A stretch of DNA of 34,935 bases from Pseudomonas sp. C2B4. GTDB lineage: Bacteria; Pseudomonadota; Gammaproteobacteria; Pseudomonadales; Pseudomonadaceae. Shown here one piece after another: positions 7,832-17,100 of the stretch. The DNA lies in contig NZ_JABFMU010000062.1 of the NCBI RefSeq assembly GCF_013359695.1, positions 1-34,935 of the forward strand. Direction: 5' to 3'. The position numbers were made by a program, and so were the translations under genes. The stretch's first letter is position 1. Each line of letters starts with the position of its first letter. Under the pieces are notes generated by a model, which was not told the origin of the DNA, did not search any database, and saw only the letters and a program-made list of their open reading frames with translations.

Positions 7832-10573
7832 TCATCGAAGCGAGGTGATGACAGGCACCAGCCTCAACTCCCAGCCCAGCGCACCCTGCTCCCGGGCACA
7901 GTCCAATGCCTGGGCAAGCAAGTCCTCGACCTCTGCGCGTTCGACCTGCTCCAACCCCATGAGTACTTCGGCCTTGGTTTTCAGCAGATCCGCAAGGCTG
8001 AATAACCCCCCGGTCCGCCGCGCAAGATCAATCGCTTCGTTGATCGCAGCCAATGCGCCGGCCGTGTCTCCACACGCTCGCTGCGCCTCGGCCAGTGCCT
8101 GCAGTGCATCAGTCCTTAAAAAGGTCAGTGTGCGAGGTGGCAGCGTGGCCACGCATTGCTGGAGGTGCTCAACCGCCGCCTGAAAACCACCTTGCTGTAG
8201 CAGCAACAAGCCTTTGAGGAAATGAATCACCTGATGGCGCACCGCGACTTTGTAGTCCTGGGCGACGTTCTCCAGTTCGTGGATGAGGCATTCGGCCTGG
8301 TCCGACTCTCCATGGCTGAGCAGGATCGGAAAACACAGCGTCGCACACAGGCAGAACGAATCCGGATGGCGCCGGCTATCGTTGATGGCGCTGTTTGCCA
8401 GCTGCAACGCCTGTGCCGGCATGCCGCGTATCCACTTGACCCGTGCCCTGCCGAGGCTGGCAATGGTTTGCTCCTTGCTCTCGAAGTAACGCAGTGGGCG
8501 CAGCCCGTGCCTGACCACAAGATCGGCACCTGAGCCGTAGCTTTCATCGGCTGCCATCTGGTTACCTGAGAAGTGCCAGGACGCGCCCTCCATCCACCAG
8601 GCAATCACGGCCTCGCCTGGCCCACCTTGATCGCGGGCGGCAGTGGCATACGACTCACTGACAGACAGCGACTCCTGAATCCTGCCGTTTGCGATCAACA
8701 CAAGGTGAAGGCCGGCGAGGAGATGGAACATCGAGTGGCTGTCAGCCAGGCGCCGTGACAATGTCAGCCCGCGCTCCAACGTACTCGTCACTTCACCGTC
8801 ATACTCACCACCGCAGTAGTACGTGATGGCCAATGATTCAAGCAGACCCAGCTCGAGTGTCGTCGCACAGAGGTGGTCGGGCAGCATCCTGAGCGCGCGT
8901 TCGCAGCAGCGCTTGCACTCCATGAGCAGGCCAAGCTCCAGGAACAATGGCGCTGCAAGGCTGCTCATTTGTGCTGCCAGTGCTGGATCTTGCCCGGCAA
9001 CGAAGGACCACTCCAGCGCCGCACGTACGTTACCGATTTCCGGCAGGTGAAAAGGGAGGCTGCGGGCGGCGGATTGGCCATTGGCATAAACCTGAAGTTG
9101 CTCTGTGTAATACAGGGCATGGCGCAGAGCGATCGGGTCCGTTAAACGCAGTTTTGCCAATCGGGTAGCCGCATAGGTCTTGGTTGTCTCAAGCAACCTG
9201 AAACAGGTTTCCCCCTTCACCGAATACACCGCGACCAGCGATTTATCCACCAGATCCCGAATAGCCTCTTCCACCTCGAAGGCATCGGTTTGCTCATCCG
9301 ACGCCACCGCCACTGCAGCCTTTACCGGAAACCCTGCGCAAAAAACCGACAACCTGTAGAGAACCCGCTGATCTCGTGGGGTGAGTAAATCGTGGCTCCA
9401 GTCAATCATGGCCTCGACCGTCTGATGACGTGGACTGGCATCGCGTTGACCTTTCCAGTGCAATGCGAACTGATTCTCGAGCAGGTTGGCAACACCCTGT
9501 ATTCCGTAGGTTGCGACCCGACTGGCCACCAGGCCTATCGCGTGGGGATTGCCATCCAGACGGCGGCAAAGCGCGGCCACGACGAGTGCATCATCATTGC
9601 TCAGGCTTTCTCGGGCCCCGCTTTCCTTTGCCCGCTCCATGAACAAGCGGATGGCAGGCCAATCCATCGCCTGCCTTGCACTGATGCGCTCTGTGTCGGG
9701 GGGAGTCGCCAAGGGGTGTAGCCGATAGACGAACTCGTCTTTGACCCGCAAAGCCTCCCGGCTGGTGGCTAAAAAAGACACGGTCGGGGTAGCGGCCATG
9801 ATCCGCAGACAAAGATCGACCACAGCAGCGATGACGTGCTCGCAATTATCGAGAACAATCAAAGTCCTCTTCGCCGAAAGCACTTCCAACAGTTCGGCAA
9901 ACAACTCCGTGCCTGTGGGTCTGTACCCAACCGCCAGGGCAAGCGCCTCCATGACCCTCTCGACGCAATCCACGGCGCTCTTATCCAAGGCGCTCAGATC
10001 CACAAAGTAAATCGCATCACCAAACACATCGAGGGCATGGGCGACCAGTACAGCCAACGTCGTCTTCCCTGCCCCACCGGCACCGACCACGGTGACTAAA
10101 CGCCGGTCCAGGATCACCTGCGAGAGTTCGGCAACACTCTCCTGGCGCCCGACAGCGCCTCTCAACGGTGCGGGGATGTGCGATAGCACCCTGGACGGCT
10201 CTGCCGCTTGCGCAACCAGCGCCTGCGACGCTGCCGATCGCACCTGGTCACTGTCTTCGGTGTGTTCTACCGCTGCAACAAAGCAGTACCCACGTCCCGG
10301 CACATTGGCGATGTAACGAACGCCGTCGAGCCCGCACCCGAGCGCCTGCCGAACGTTGGCAATCTGTATACGCAAATTGGATTCTGCAACGACCAGTTCG
10401 GGCCAACCGGCGGCCATCAACTCCCGCCGAGTCATGACCTTGCCATTGCCCGCAACCAACGCCGCCAAGATGTCGAATGCTCGGCTTCCCAGCGATACGT
10501 CCACGCCATCCTTTCGCAAACTTCGACTGCCGGGATACAAGCAGAACGGTCCGAAGACGAACGCATCGTTCAT
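7832..10573 (-). CDS. Winged-helix/STAND-ATPase/TPR transcriptional regulator
   Basis: A 913-residue regulator. Residues 5-100 form an OmpR-type winged-helix DNA-binding domain (GSRAFDILAALV, then IQIANVRQALG and YIANVPGRGYCF). Residues about 135-410 are a STAND/AP-ATPase with Walker A GAGGAGKTT (164-172), Walker B LIVLDN (238-243), a sensor LATSRE (268-273) and a GNPHAIGL block (341-348). The C-terminal 450 residues are helical, with TPR-like repeats. The reading frame stays open a further 100 codons, but that part translates a REP element; GAGAGA precedes the ATG at 10573. Such proteins bind an inducer through the repeats, use ATP to oligomerise and then act on promoters. Its place at the head of the cluster suggests local control, which is unproven. 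Confidence 0.88.
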   Translation of the reverse strand: MNDAFVFGPFCLYPGSRSLRKDGVDVSLGSRAFDILAALVAGNGKVMTRRELMAAGWPELVVAESNLRIQIANVRQALGCGLDGVRYIANVPGRGYCFVAAVEHTEDSDQVRSAASQALVAQAAEPSRVLSHIPAPLRGAVGRQESVAELSQVILDRRLVTVVGAGGAGKTTLAVLVAHALDVFGDAIYFVDLSALDKSAVDCVERVMEALALAVGYRPTGTELFAELLEVLSAKRTLIVLDNCEHVIAAVVDLCLRIMAATPTVSFLATSREALRVKDEFVYRLHPLATPPDTERISARQAMDWPAIRLFMERAKESGARESLSNDDALVVAALCRRLDGNPHAIGLVASRVATYGIQGVANLLENQFALHWKGQRDASPRHQTVEAMIDWSHDLLTPRDQRVLYRLSVFCAGFPVKAAVAVASDEQTDAFEVEEAIRDLVDKSLVAVYSVKGETCFRLLETTKTYAATRLAKLRLTDPIALRHALYYTEQLQVYANGQSAARSLPFHLPEIGNVRAALEWSFVAGQDPALAAQMSSLAAPLFLELGLLMECKRCCERALRMLPDHLCATTLELGLLESLAITYYCGGEYDGEVTSTLERGLTLSRRLADSHSMFHLLAGLHLVLIANGRIQESLSVSESYATAARDQGGPGEAVIAWWMEGASWHFSGNQMAADESYGSGADLVVRHGLRPLRYFESKEQTIASLGRARVKWIRGMPAQALQLANSAINDSRRHPDSFCLCATLCFPILLSHGESDQAECLIHELENVAQDYKVAVRHQVIHFLKGLLLLQQGGFQAAVEHLQQCVATLPPRTLTFLRTDALQALAEAQRACGDTAGALAAINEAIDLARRTGGLFSLADLLKTKAEVLMGLEQVERAEVEDLLAQALDCAREQGALGWELRLVPVITSLR

Positions 10574-10772
10574 GATCTGTTCTCTCTCGGTCGTCTGCGA
10601 AAACCCTGACGATCGATGGCTCTGGAAACCCACTACACGTCTGGTTGGGTTTAGTGGATATCCACTTCCGGAGCCAGCGCATTGAAGTAAAACTCGATCA
10701 ATGGCGACCGGGGCGAGCTGATCTGCGGGATGCACCATCCTCTGTGAGCTGTCGCAGGCTGCTTCGCCCACC

Positions 10773-10872
10773 TGTAGGAGCGAGCTCGCTCGCGATGGTC
10801 GGGAACGATAACGCGTACAGCCAGATACCCAGCGGCGCCTGTTGGTTTTTCGCGAGCAGGCTCGCTCCCACA
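10773..10872. repeat. REPIN type A, 100 bp (tandem copy 1)
   Basis: It runs from tgtaggagcgagctcgctcg to ctcgctcccaca, with the conserved interior aacgataacgcg and ggcgcctgttggtttttcgc. It lies in the 624-bp spacer 10574-11197, which holds no gene: two tandem REPINs, a degenerate REP near 11100 and promoter space for the STAND regulator. Confidence 0.9.
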
Positions 10873-10903
10873 AGGAAAAGCAGCGAAAAGCCCTTCCCCC
10901 TTC

Positions 10904-11003
10904 TGTAGGAGCAAGCTCGCTCGCGATGGTCGGGAACGATAACGCGTACAGCCAGATGCCCAGCGGCGCCTGTTGGTTTTTCGCGAGCAGGCTCGCTCCT
11001 ACA
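10904..11003. repeat. REPIN type A, 100 bp (tandem copy 2)
   Basis: Nearly identical to the copy starting at 10773, 131 bp further on and including the aggaaaagc tail, which indicates a tandem duplication of element plus flank. It differs at a few bases, for example gcaagctcgc in the left arm and cgctcctaca at the right end. Confidence 0.9.
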
Positions 11004-11102
11004 AGGAAAAGCGGCGAAGAAGGGAACAGCCCGAAAGCGAGCCTGGACCGGTCATAAAACCCGTCCTCATGTTTGTCCTGACAACGCGGGCATCCAGAAA
11101 AC

Positions 11103-11152
11103 CCGCGTTATCGTTAACGCCCATCGCAGCCTGCGGCAGCGCCTACAAGGGT
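11103..11152. repeat. Degenerate REP remnant
   Basis: ccgcgttatcgttaacgccc followed by atcgcagcctgcggcagcgcctaca resembles the interior and right half of the REPIN at 5209, heavily mutated. It sits just downstream of the repeat-protein gene. Confidence 0.4.
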
Positions 11153-11197
11153 CGTGTCATCCTGAGCGACCGCCATTTCATTGCTGAACTGACAGAC

Positions 11198-11902
11198 CTA
11201 GTTCCTTACCTCGACCACGTCCATATCCGGCGCGTCTGGAGCGTCCACCGCATTCCTGGCGGCGTTCGCCTGAGCCTTGGCAGCGTCTCTGGTTGCGTCA
11301 GCACTGGCTCTGGCCGCATCCCGGGTTGCATCGGCGTTTCTCCGGGCGGCGTCCCTGGTTGCGTCGGCCGCGGCCCTGGCAGCATCTCGGGTGGCGTCTG
11401 CATTCGGATCGCCAGCCGCTTTTGCAGCAGCTCTGGCGGCGTCCGCATCGGCTCGGGCGGCATCTCTGGTTGCATTTGCCGCGGCCTTGGCAGCATCGCG
11501 AGTTGCATCCGCATCAGCACGGGCTGCGTCTCGGGCTGCATCTGCATCGTTTCTGGCAGCGTCCCTGGCGCGATCATTGTCATCATTGGCATCGTTGTCA
11601 CGGGCATTGCCCGGACCTCTGTTGCCAGCCACGCCGCCTTGGTCAGCACCGCCGTGCCCCTGGCCTGCATGACCACCACCTTCTCCATGGCCACCATTGC
11701 CGCCTCCGCCATCACCACCGTGGCCACTACCGCCGCCACCGCCACCGCCACCGCCATGACCTCCACCGCCGCCTCCCCCGCCGCTACCGCCATCTCTGGC
11801 GTACACGCTTGAGAAACCACTGATGTAATCCGGTACCAGGACAGTCGATGCCGACAACACGCCGCCAATGGCCAGCGCCAATACACATTTGTTGATATGC
11901 AT
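11198..11902 (-). CDS. Exported polyglycine/LEA-like 11-mer repeat protein
   Basis: A 234-residue protein of unknown function. Residues 1-35 look like a Sec signal (K5 then a hydrophobic stretch, possible cleavage after SVYA). Residues 37-98 are Gly/His-rich with runs of 8-9 Gly. Residues 100-110 are Asp/Asn-rich. Residues 112-217 carry tandem 11-residue repeats of the type ADATRDAARAx, interrupted once by GDPN. Such undecads form amphipathic helices and recall group-3 LEA or other stress-hydration proteins; this is analogy, not homology. GGAGG seven bases before the ATG supports the start. The repeats are 33-bp units in DNA (about 11252-11569). It is probably envelope-located, with an unknown partner. 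Confidence 0.75.
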   Translation of the reverse strand: MHINKCVLALAIGGVLSASTVLVPDYISGFSSVYARDGGSGGGGGGGGHGGGGGGGGGSGHGGDGGGGNGGHGEGGGHAGQGHGGADQGGVAGNRGPGNARDNDANDDNDRARDAARNDADAARDAARADADATRDAAKAAANATRDAARADADAARAAAKAAGDPNADATRDAARAAADATRDAARRNADATRDAARASADATRDAAKAQANAARNAVDAPDAPDMDVVEVRN

Positions 11903-12072
11903 GATGCACCTCCGCGTGGAGCTGCGTAGTCATCTCCGTATCAAACGCAGATCCATTGAGTTTCCAGCCGCCCACAGGGCGACCCGCCAACCGACACGGC
12001 CATAAATCCGCAGCACAGACGAGCCACTGCGATTTGCGCACGATCCTTCGAAGCCAGTTGGCACCTCAGTGA

Positions 12073-12085
12073 GGGAAATTTTCCC
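12073..12085. promoter_or_regulatory. Inverted repeat GGGAAA-T-TTTCCC between divergent genes
   Basis: A 6-bp inverted repeat with a one-base centre in the 376-bp divergent spacer 11903-12278, which otherwise shows no gene. It could be an operator for either the repeat protein or the DUF4287 gene. Confidence 0.3.
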
Positions 12086-12278
12086 ACATTATCTTTAGAG
12101 GGCGGACTTTCAGCCCGAGTTCAATGGACGAATGGCGTCACTACAAACAAGCAACTGATTCGAAAACCGCCAATGCGCCCTTATCTCGCCTTTCGCATAG
12201 GCGCCGGTTCTACTACGGTGGTTACATCAATTTTTTCAGTATTGCGCTTCACCTAACCGCAAAAATGGAGTTTGCATC

Positions 12279-12500
12279 ATGACCGAAGAGGCAAAAGTCA
12301 AAGGCCCCGCATCGTATTTCCCCTCGATTGAAAAGAAGTACGGACACCCTGTCACTTACTGGCTGGACCTTCTCAAAACCCTGGATGGCAAGAAGCACAT
12401 GGAAATGGTGGCCGTTCTCAAAACCGAACACGGCATGGGCCATGGACATGCCAATGCCTTGGTCGCGCACCATTTGGCGACCACTGCAAAGAACGGATGA
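12279..12500 (+). CDS. DUF4287-family small protein
   Basis: A 73-residue soluble protein matching the DUF4287 pattern: SYFPSIEKKYGHPVTYWLDLL (12-32), then KKHMEMVAVLKTEHGMGHGHANALVAHHL (38-66). The family often occurs alone or fused to DUF5655 and its biochemical role is not known. GGAG stands eight bases before the ATG. It is transcribed divergently from the LEA-like gene and faces the oprN gene, with REP elements between them. Confidence 0.85.
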   Translation: MTEEAKVKGPASYFPSIEKKYGHPVTYWLDLLKTLDGKKHMEMVAVLKTEHGMGHGHANALVAHHLATTAKNG

Positions 12501-12530
12501 AGGGGATTCGCAGCCTTCGATGCAACGCAT

Positions 12531-12574
12531 CCGCTGCGGCGCCTGTTGGTTTTTCGCGAGCAGGCTCACTCCCA
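12531..12574. repeat. Partial REP (right half, type A)
   Basis: ccgctgcggcgcctgttggt followed by ttttcgcgagcaggctcactccca is the right half of a type A REPIN with one change in the palindrome. It is just downstream of the DUF4287 gene. Confidence 0.75.
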
Positions 12575-12597
12575 CCATCCAGCAACTCTTCTCCTTC

Positions 12598-12697
12598 TGT
12601 AGGAGCGAGCCTGCTCGCGATGGTCGTGAACGATAACGCGTAAAACCAGGTGCCCTGCGGCGCCCGGCGGTTTTTCGCGAGCGAGCTCGCTCCTACA
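12598..12697. repeat. REPIN type A, 100 bp
   Basis: From tgtaggagcgagcctgctcg to cgagctcgctcctaca, exactly 100 bp, with the same interior as the copies at 10773 and 10904. It lies between the convergent DUF4287 and oprN genes. Confidence 0.9.
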
Positions 12698-12715
12698 AAA
12701 AAGGAGACCGATTTT

Positions 12716-14134
12716 TCAGTTCCTGGACGCCACCTCTTTACCACCGGCATCCCATCCTCCACCCAGCGCTTTGTAGATCGCGACAATCGCCCGGTACTGA
12801 TCAGTTTCACCCAGTGCCTGAGCATCCTCGGCGTTAAGTCGCTCCCGCTGGGCGTCGAGCAGGACGAGATAGTCCACGGCGCCTTCCTTGTACTGGGTCG
12901 CTGCCAGATCCGCCGCCGCCCTGCTCGACTCGCTCTGCTTGATCAACGACAACAACCGCTGCTGCCGCTTACCGTAATCACTGAACGCATTCTCCGACTC
13001 TTCCAGCGCCAGCAGCACCTGCTGTTCATAGGTGGCCAGTGCGCCTTCGGCATCGGCATCGGCACCGCGAATCCGTGCCCGCACGCTGCCCAGATCGAAG
13101 GCCGCCCAGGTGATGCTCGGGCCGAGGCTCCAGGCCTTGGCGGCGGCGGAGCCGATTTGTGAGCCGCGCCCGGCGGTAAAGCCGAGGAAGCCGCTCAGGC
13201 TGACCCGGGGAAACAGGTCGGCGGTGGCCACGCCGACGTCCGCTGTCGCGGCGGCGAGCCGGCGTTCGGCTGCCAGCACATCGGGGCGGCGGCGCAGCAG
13301 TTCGGCGGGATCGCCGATGGGCAGTGCCTTGGCGATGGCCGGCAAATCTTTCGGACTCAGGGACACGCTCAACGGGTCCGGACGCTCGCCGAGCAAGGTC
13401 GCGATGCGGTTTTTCTGCCGGACCTGTTCCGCCTGCAATTGCGGTACGCTGGCCTCGACAGCGGCCAGGCGCGCGTCGGCGCGGACCACGTCCAGCTCGT
13501 TGCCGACGCCGGCATCGCGCAGGCTGACGGTCACGGCCCGTGAATCGCTTTGATTCTTGAGGTTAGCCAGGGCGATTTTTTCCCGCAGTTGCGCGCCGCG
13601 CAGTTGGCCGTAGGCATCGACCAGTTCGGCGATCATGGTCACCCGCAATTGATACAGGTCCGCCGCTGCCGCGTCTTCCCGGGCATCGCTCGACTCAAGC
13701 GCACGCTGGATGCGTCCGAACAGGTCGATTTCCCAGGCCATGTCCAGCCCCAGATCGTAGCGCTCGGTATTCACCCGGCTCTCGGTCTGGCCCGGCACCT
13801 GTGATTTACCTTGCAGGCTGCTGACACGACTGGTGACCACCGGCAGGTTGTCGTTGCTGATGTCGTCGCGAATCGCCCGGGCGGCTTTCCAGCGGGCGAA
13901 GGCCACGCGCAGGTCGCGGTTGCCTTCCAGGGACTTGCTGACCAGTTGATTCAGCGTGGGGTCGTCGAACTGCTGCCACCACACCGTTTCAAAGCGCGTC
14001 TGATCGTAGTTGGCGGTTTTGGCATAAACGCTGTTGGCCGGCGGAGTATCAGGGGTTTTGTAGTCCGGCCCCACCGTGCAGGCGGCCAGCGCGGTCACCA
14101 GGAGGCTGGGTAGAAAGAACTTCAGAGCGTTCAT
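12716..14134 (-). CDS. oprN: Outer-membrane efflux channel OprN (OprM/NodT family lipoprotein)
   Basis: A 472-residue outer-membrane factor, the channel of the MexEF-OprN tripartite pump. The lipobox LAAC gives Cys19 as the lipidated residue, followed by TVGPDYKTPDTPP. Two OEP repeats are visible: WEIDLFGRIQRALESSDA in the first half and AFDLGSVRARIRGADADAEGALATYEQQ in the second. The block RRRPDVLAAERRLAAATADVGVATADLFPRVSLSG is highly conserved with OprN. The ATG overlaps the mexF stop by four bases (ATGA), with GGAGG upstream, so translation is probably coupled. The frame is open further upstream, but that part is antisense-frame noise within mexF. Confidence 0.95.
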   Translation of the reverse strand: MNALKFFLPSLLVTALAACTVGPDYKTPDTPPANSVYAKTANYDQTRFETVWWQQFDDPTLNQLVSKSLEGNRDLRVAFARWKAARAIRDDISNDNLPVVTSRVSSLQGKSQVPGQTESRVNTERYDLGLDMAWEIDLFGRIQRALESSDAREDAAAADLYQLRVTMIAELVDAYGQLRGAQLREKIALANLKNQSDSRAVTVSLRDAGVGNELDVVRADARLAAVEASVPQLQAEQVRQKNRIATLLGERPDPLSVSLSPKDLPAIAKALPIGDPAELLRRRPDVLAAERRLAAATADVGVATADLFPRVSLSGFLGFTAGRGSQIGSAAAKAWSLGPSITWAAFDLGSVRARIRGADADAEGALATYEQQVLLALEESENAFSDYGKRQQRLLSLIKQSESSRAAADLAATQYKEGAVDYLVLLDAQRERLNAEDAQALGETDQYRAIVAIYKALGGGWDAGGKEVASRN

Positions 14135-17100
14135 GGTTGCACCTCCAGGTTCAGCGCGTGGGCTTGTTTTCTCGCTTGCTTGCGTTCGATGTAGCGACGA
14201 ATGAGGACGAAGAACACCGGCGTCAGCAGCAGGCCGAAGAAGGTCACGCCGAGCATGCCGGAGAACACGGCGACACCCATGGCGCGGCGCATTTCCGAAC
14301 CGGCACCGCTGGAAGTCACCAGCGGGATGACGCCCATGATGAAGGCGAACGAGGTCATCAGGATCGGCCGCAGCCGCATGCGGCACGCGTCCAGCACGGC
14401 GTCCAGCGGCGAGAAGCCCTGGTCCTGTTTGTCCTTGGCGAACTCGACGATCAGGATCGCGTTCTTGCAGGCCAGGCCCACCAGTACGATCAAGCCGATC
14501 TGGGTGAAGATGTTGTTGTCGCCCTTGGAAATGATCACCCCGGCAATCGCCGACAGCAGGGTCATCGGCACGATCAGGATCACCGCCAGCGGCAGGCTCC
14601 AGCTCTCGTACAACGCTGCCAGCACCAGGAACGCCAGCAGCACGCAGAGCGGGAACACCAGCAGTGCGGTGTTGCCGGACAGGATCTGCTGGTAGGTCAG
14701 GTCGGTCCACTCGTAGGTCATGCCGTTGGGCAATTCTTCCTTCAGCAGTTTTTCAATGGCCGCCTGAGCCTGGCCAGAGCTGTAGCCGGGGGCCGCGCCA
14801 CCGTTGATTTCCGCGGTGAGGAAGCCGTTGTAGTGCGAGACCCGATCAGGACCCGAGGTCGGGCTGACCTTGACGAAGGTCGCCAGCGGAATCATCTCGC
14901 CGCGATCGTTGCGCACCTTCAACTGGCCGATCTGCTCCGGCTCCTGGCGAAACTGTTGCTCGGCCTGCACGTTGACCTGATAGGTACGGCCAAAGCGGTT
15001 GAAGTCGTTGGCGTACAGCGAGCCCAGGTAGACCTGCAGGGTGTCGAAGATGTCGTTGATTTTCACCCCGTGGGTCTTGGCTTTTTCCCGGTCGATAGCG
15101 GCTTCGACTTGCGGCACGTTGACGGTGTAGCTGGTGAACACCCGGGCCAGCTCCGGCACATTGCGGCTCTTGGTAATGATGTTCATGGTCTCTTTGTACA
15201 GCTCGTCGTAGCCCAGGTTGCCTCGATCCTCGATCTGCAGGCGGAAGCCGCCGATGGTGCCCAGGCCCTGCACCGGCGGTGGCGGGAACACCGCCGTGTA
15301 GGCATCCTGGATCTCGCCGAACTTGGCATTGAGCGAGGCGGAAATCGCCCCGGCGGACAGGCTCGGGTCCTTGCGCTCGTCGAACGGACGCAGACCGATG
15401 AACGCAATGCCGGCGTTCGGGCTGTTGGTGAAGCCGTTGATCGACAACCCCGGAAACGCCACGGCGCTGTCAAAACCCGGCTCGTTCATGGCGATGGTGC
15501 TCATGCGCCGGATCACCGACTCAGTGCGATCCAGGCTCGCCGCATCCGGCAGTTGCGCAAAGGTCACCAGGTATTTTTTGTCCTGGGTCGGCACAAAACC
15601 GGTGGGTGTGGTGCTGAAGCCCATGTAAGTCAGGGCGATCAAGCCGGCATAGATCAGCAAGGCGACGCTGCTGCCGCGCACGATCTTGCCCACGCCCACC
15701 ACGTAGCCATGGCTGGCTTTTTCGAAGACACGGTTGAAGGGTCTGAACAACCAGCCGCCGAGCATCCGGTCCAGCACTTTGGAGAAACGGTCTTTCGGCG
15801 CGTCATGGCCCTTGAGCAACACCGCCGCCAGCGCTGGCGACAGGGTCAGCGAGTTGAAGGCCGAGATCACCGTCGAAATGGCAATGGTCAGGGCGAACTG
15901 CTTGTAGAACTGTCCGGTGAGCCCGGAGATGAACGCCGCCGGTACGAACACCGCGCACAGCACCAGCGCCGTGGCGATGATCGGCCCGGTCACCTCGCCC
16001 ATGGCTTTTTTGGTGGCCTCGACCGGTTCCAGTCCGGATTCGATGTTCCGTTCGACGTTCTCCACCACCACGATCGCGTCGTCGACCACGATGCCGATGG
16101 CCAGCACCAGGCCGAACAGCGACAGCGCGTTGAGCGAAAACCCGAGCAGGTGCATCACGGCAAAGGTACCGATCAGCGACACCGGCACCGCCACCAGCGG
16201 AATGATCGAGGCGCGCCAGGTTTGCAGGAACAGGATCACCACCAGCACCACGAGGACCAGTGCTTCGAACAGCGTGTGCACCACCGCTTCAATGGAGCTG
16301 CGCACGAAGATGGTCGGGTCGTAGACGATCTCGTAATCCATGCCTTCGGGGAAGTTTTTCTTAAGCTCGGCCATCTTCGCCCGTACCTGGTCGGACACGT
16401 CGATGGCATTGGCTCCCGGGCGCTGGAAGATCGGCATTGCCACCGCTTCCTGGTTATTGAGCATGGCGCGCAAGGCGTATTGGTTGGAACCCAGTTCGAT
16501 GCGGGCAATGTCCTTCAAGCGAGTGATTTCGCCATCCGGGCCACTGCGGATGATCACGTTCTCGAACTCCTCTTCAGTGACCAGCCGCCCCTGGGAGTTG
16601 ATCGACATCTGGAAACTGGTGGCATTCGGCGCCGGCGGCGAACCCAGTTGCCCGGCGGCGACCTGACGGTTCTGTTCGCGCACGGCGTTGACCACGTCGG
16701 TGGCGGTGAGATTGCGCGAGGCGGTCTTGTCCGGGTCGAGCCAGATACGCAGCGAGTAGTCGCCGATACCGAACATCTTCACGGTCCCGATACCTTCCAG
16801 GCGCGCCAGCTCATCCTTGACGTTAAGGATCGCGTAGTTGGACAGGTAGAGCATGTCGTAGCGCTTGTCCGGCGAAACCAGGTGCACCAGCAGGGTCAAT
16901 TCCGGCGATGCCTTGTCGACGGTGATGCCGATGCGAGTCACCTCTTCCGGCAACTTGGGCTCGGTGCGGGTCACGCGGTTTTGCACCTGGACCTGGGCGT
17001 TATCCAGATCGGTGCCCAGGGCGAAGGTCACGGTGAGAGTCAAACGACCATCCGCTGTCGATTGCGAAGACATGTAAAGCATGTTTTCGACACCGGTGAT

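Noticed and set aside
10574..10873. N-terminal extension of the STAND regulator by 100 residues
   Set aside because: The extra codons translate a REPIN (WERACSRK-type peptide) and lack domain similarity; the ATG at 10573 begins exactly at the winged helix.
14135..14710. Long upstream extension of oprN
   Set aside because: It lies inside mexF in another frame; the ATGA overlap, GGAGG and lipoprotein signal fix the start at 14134.
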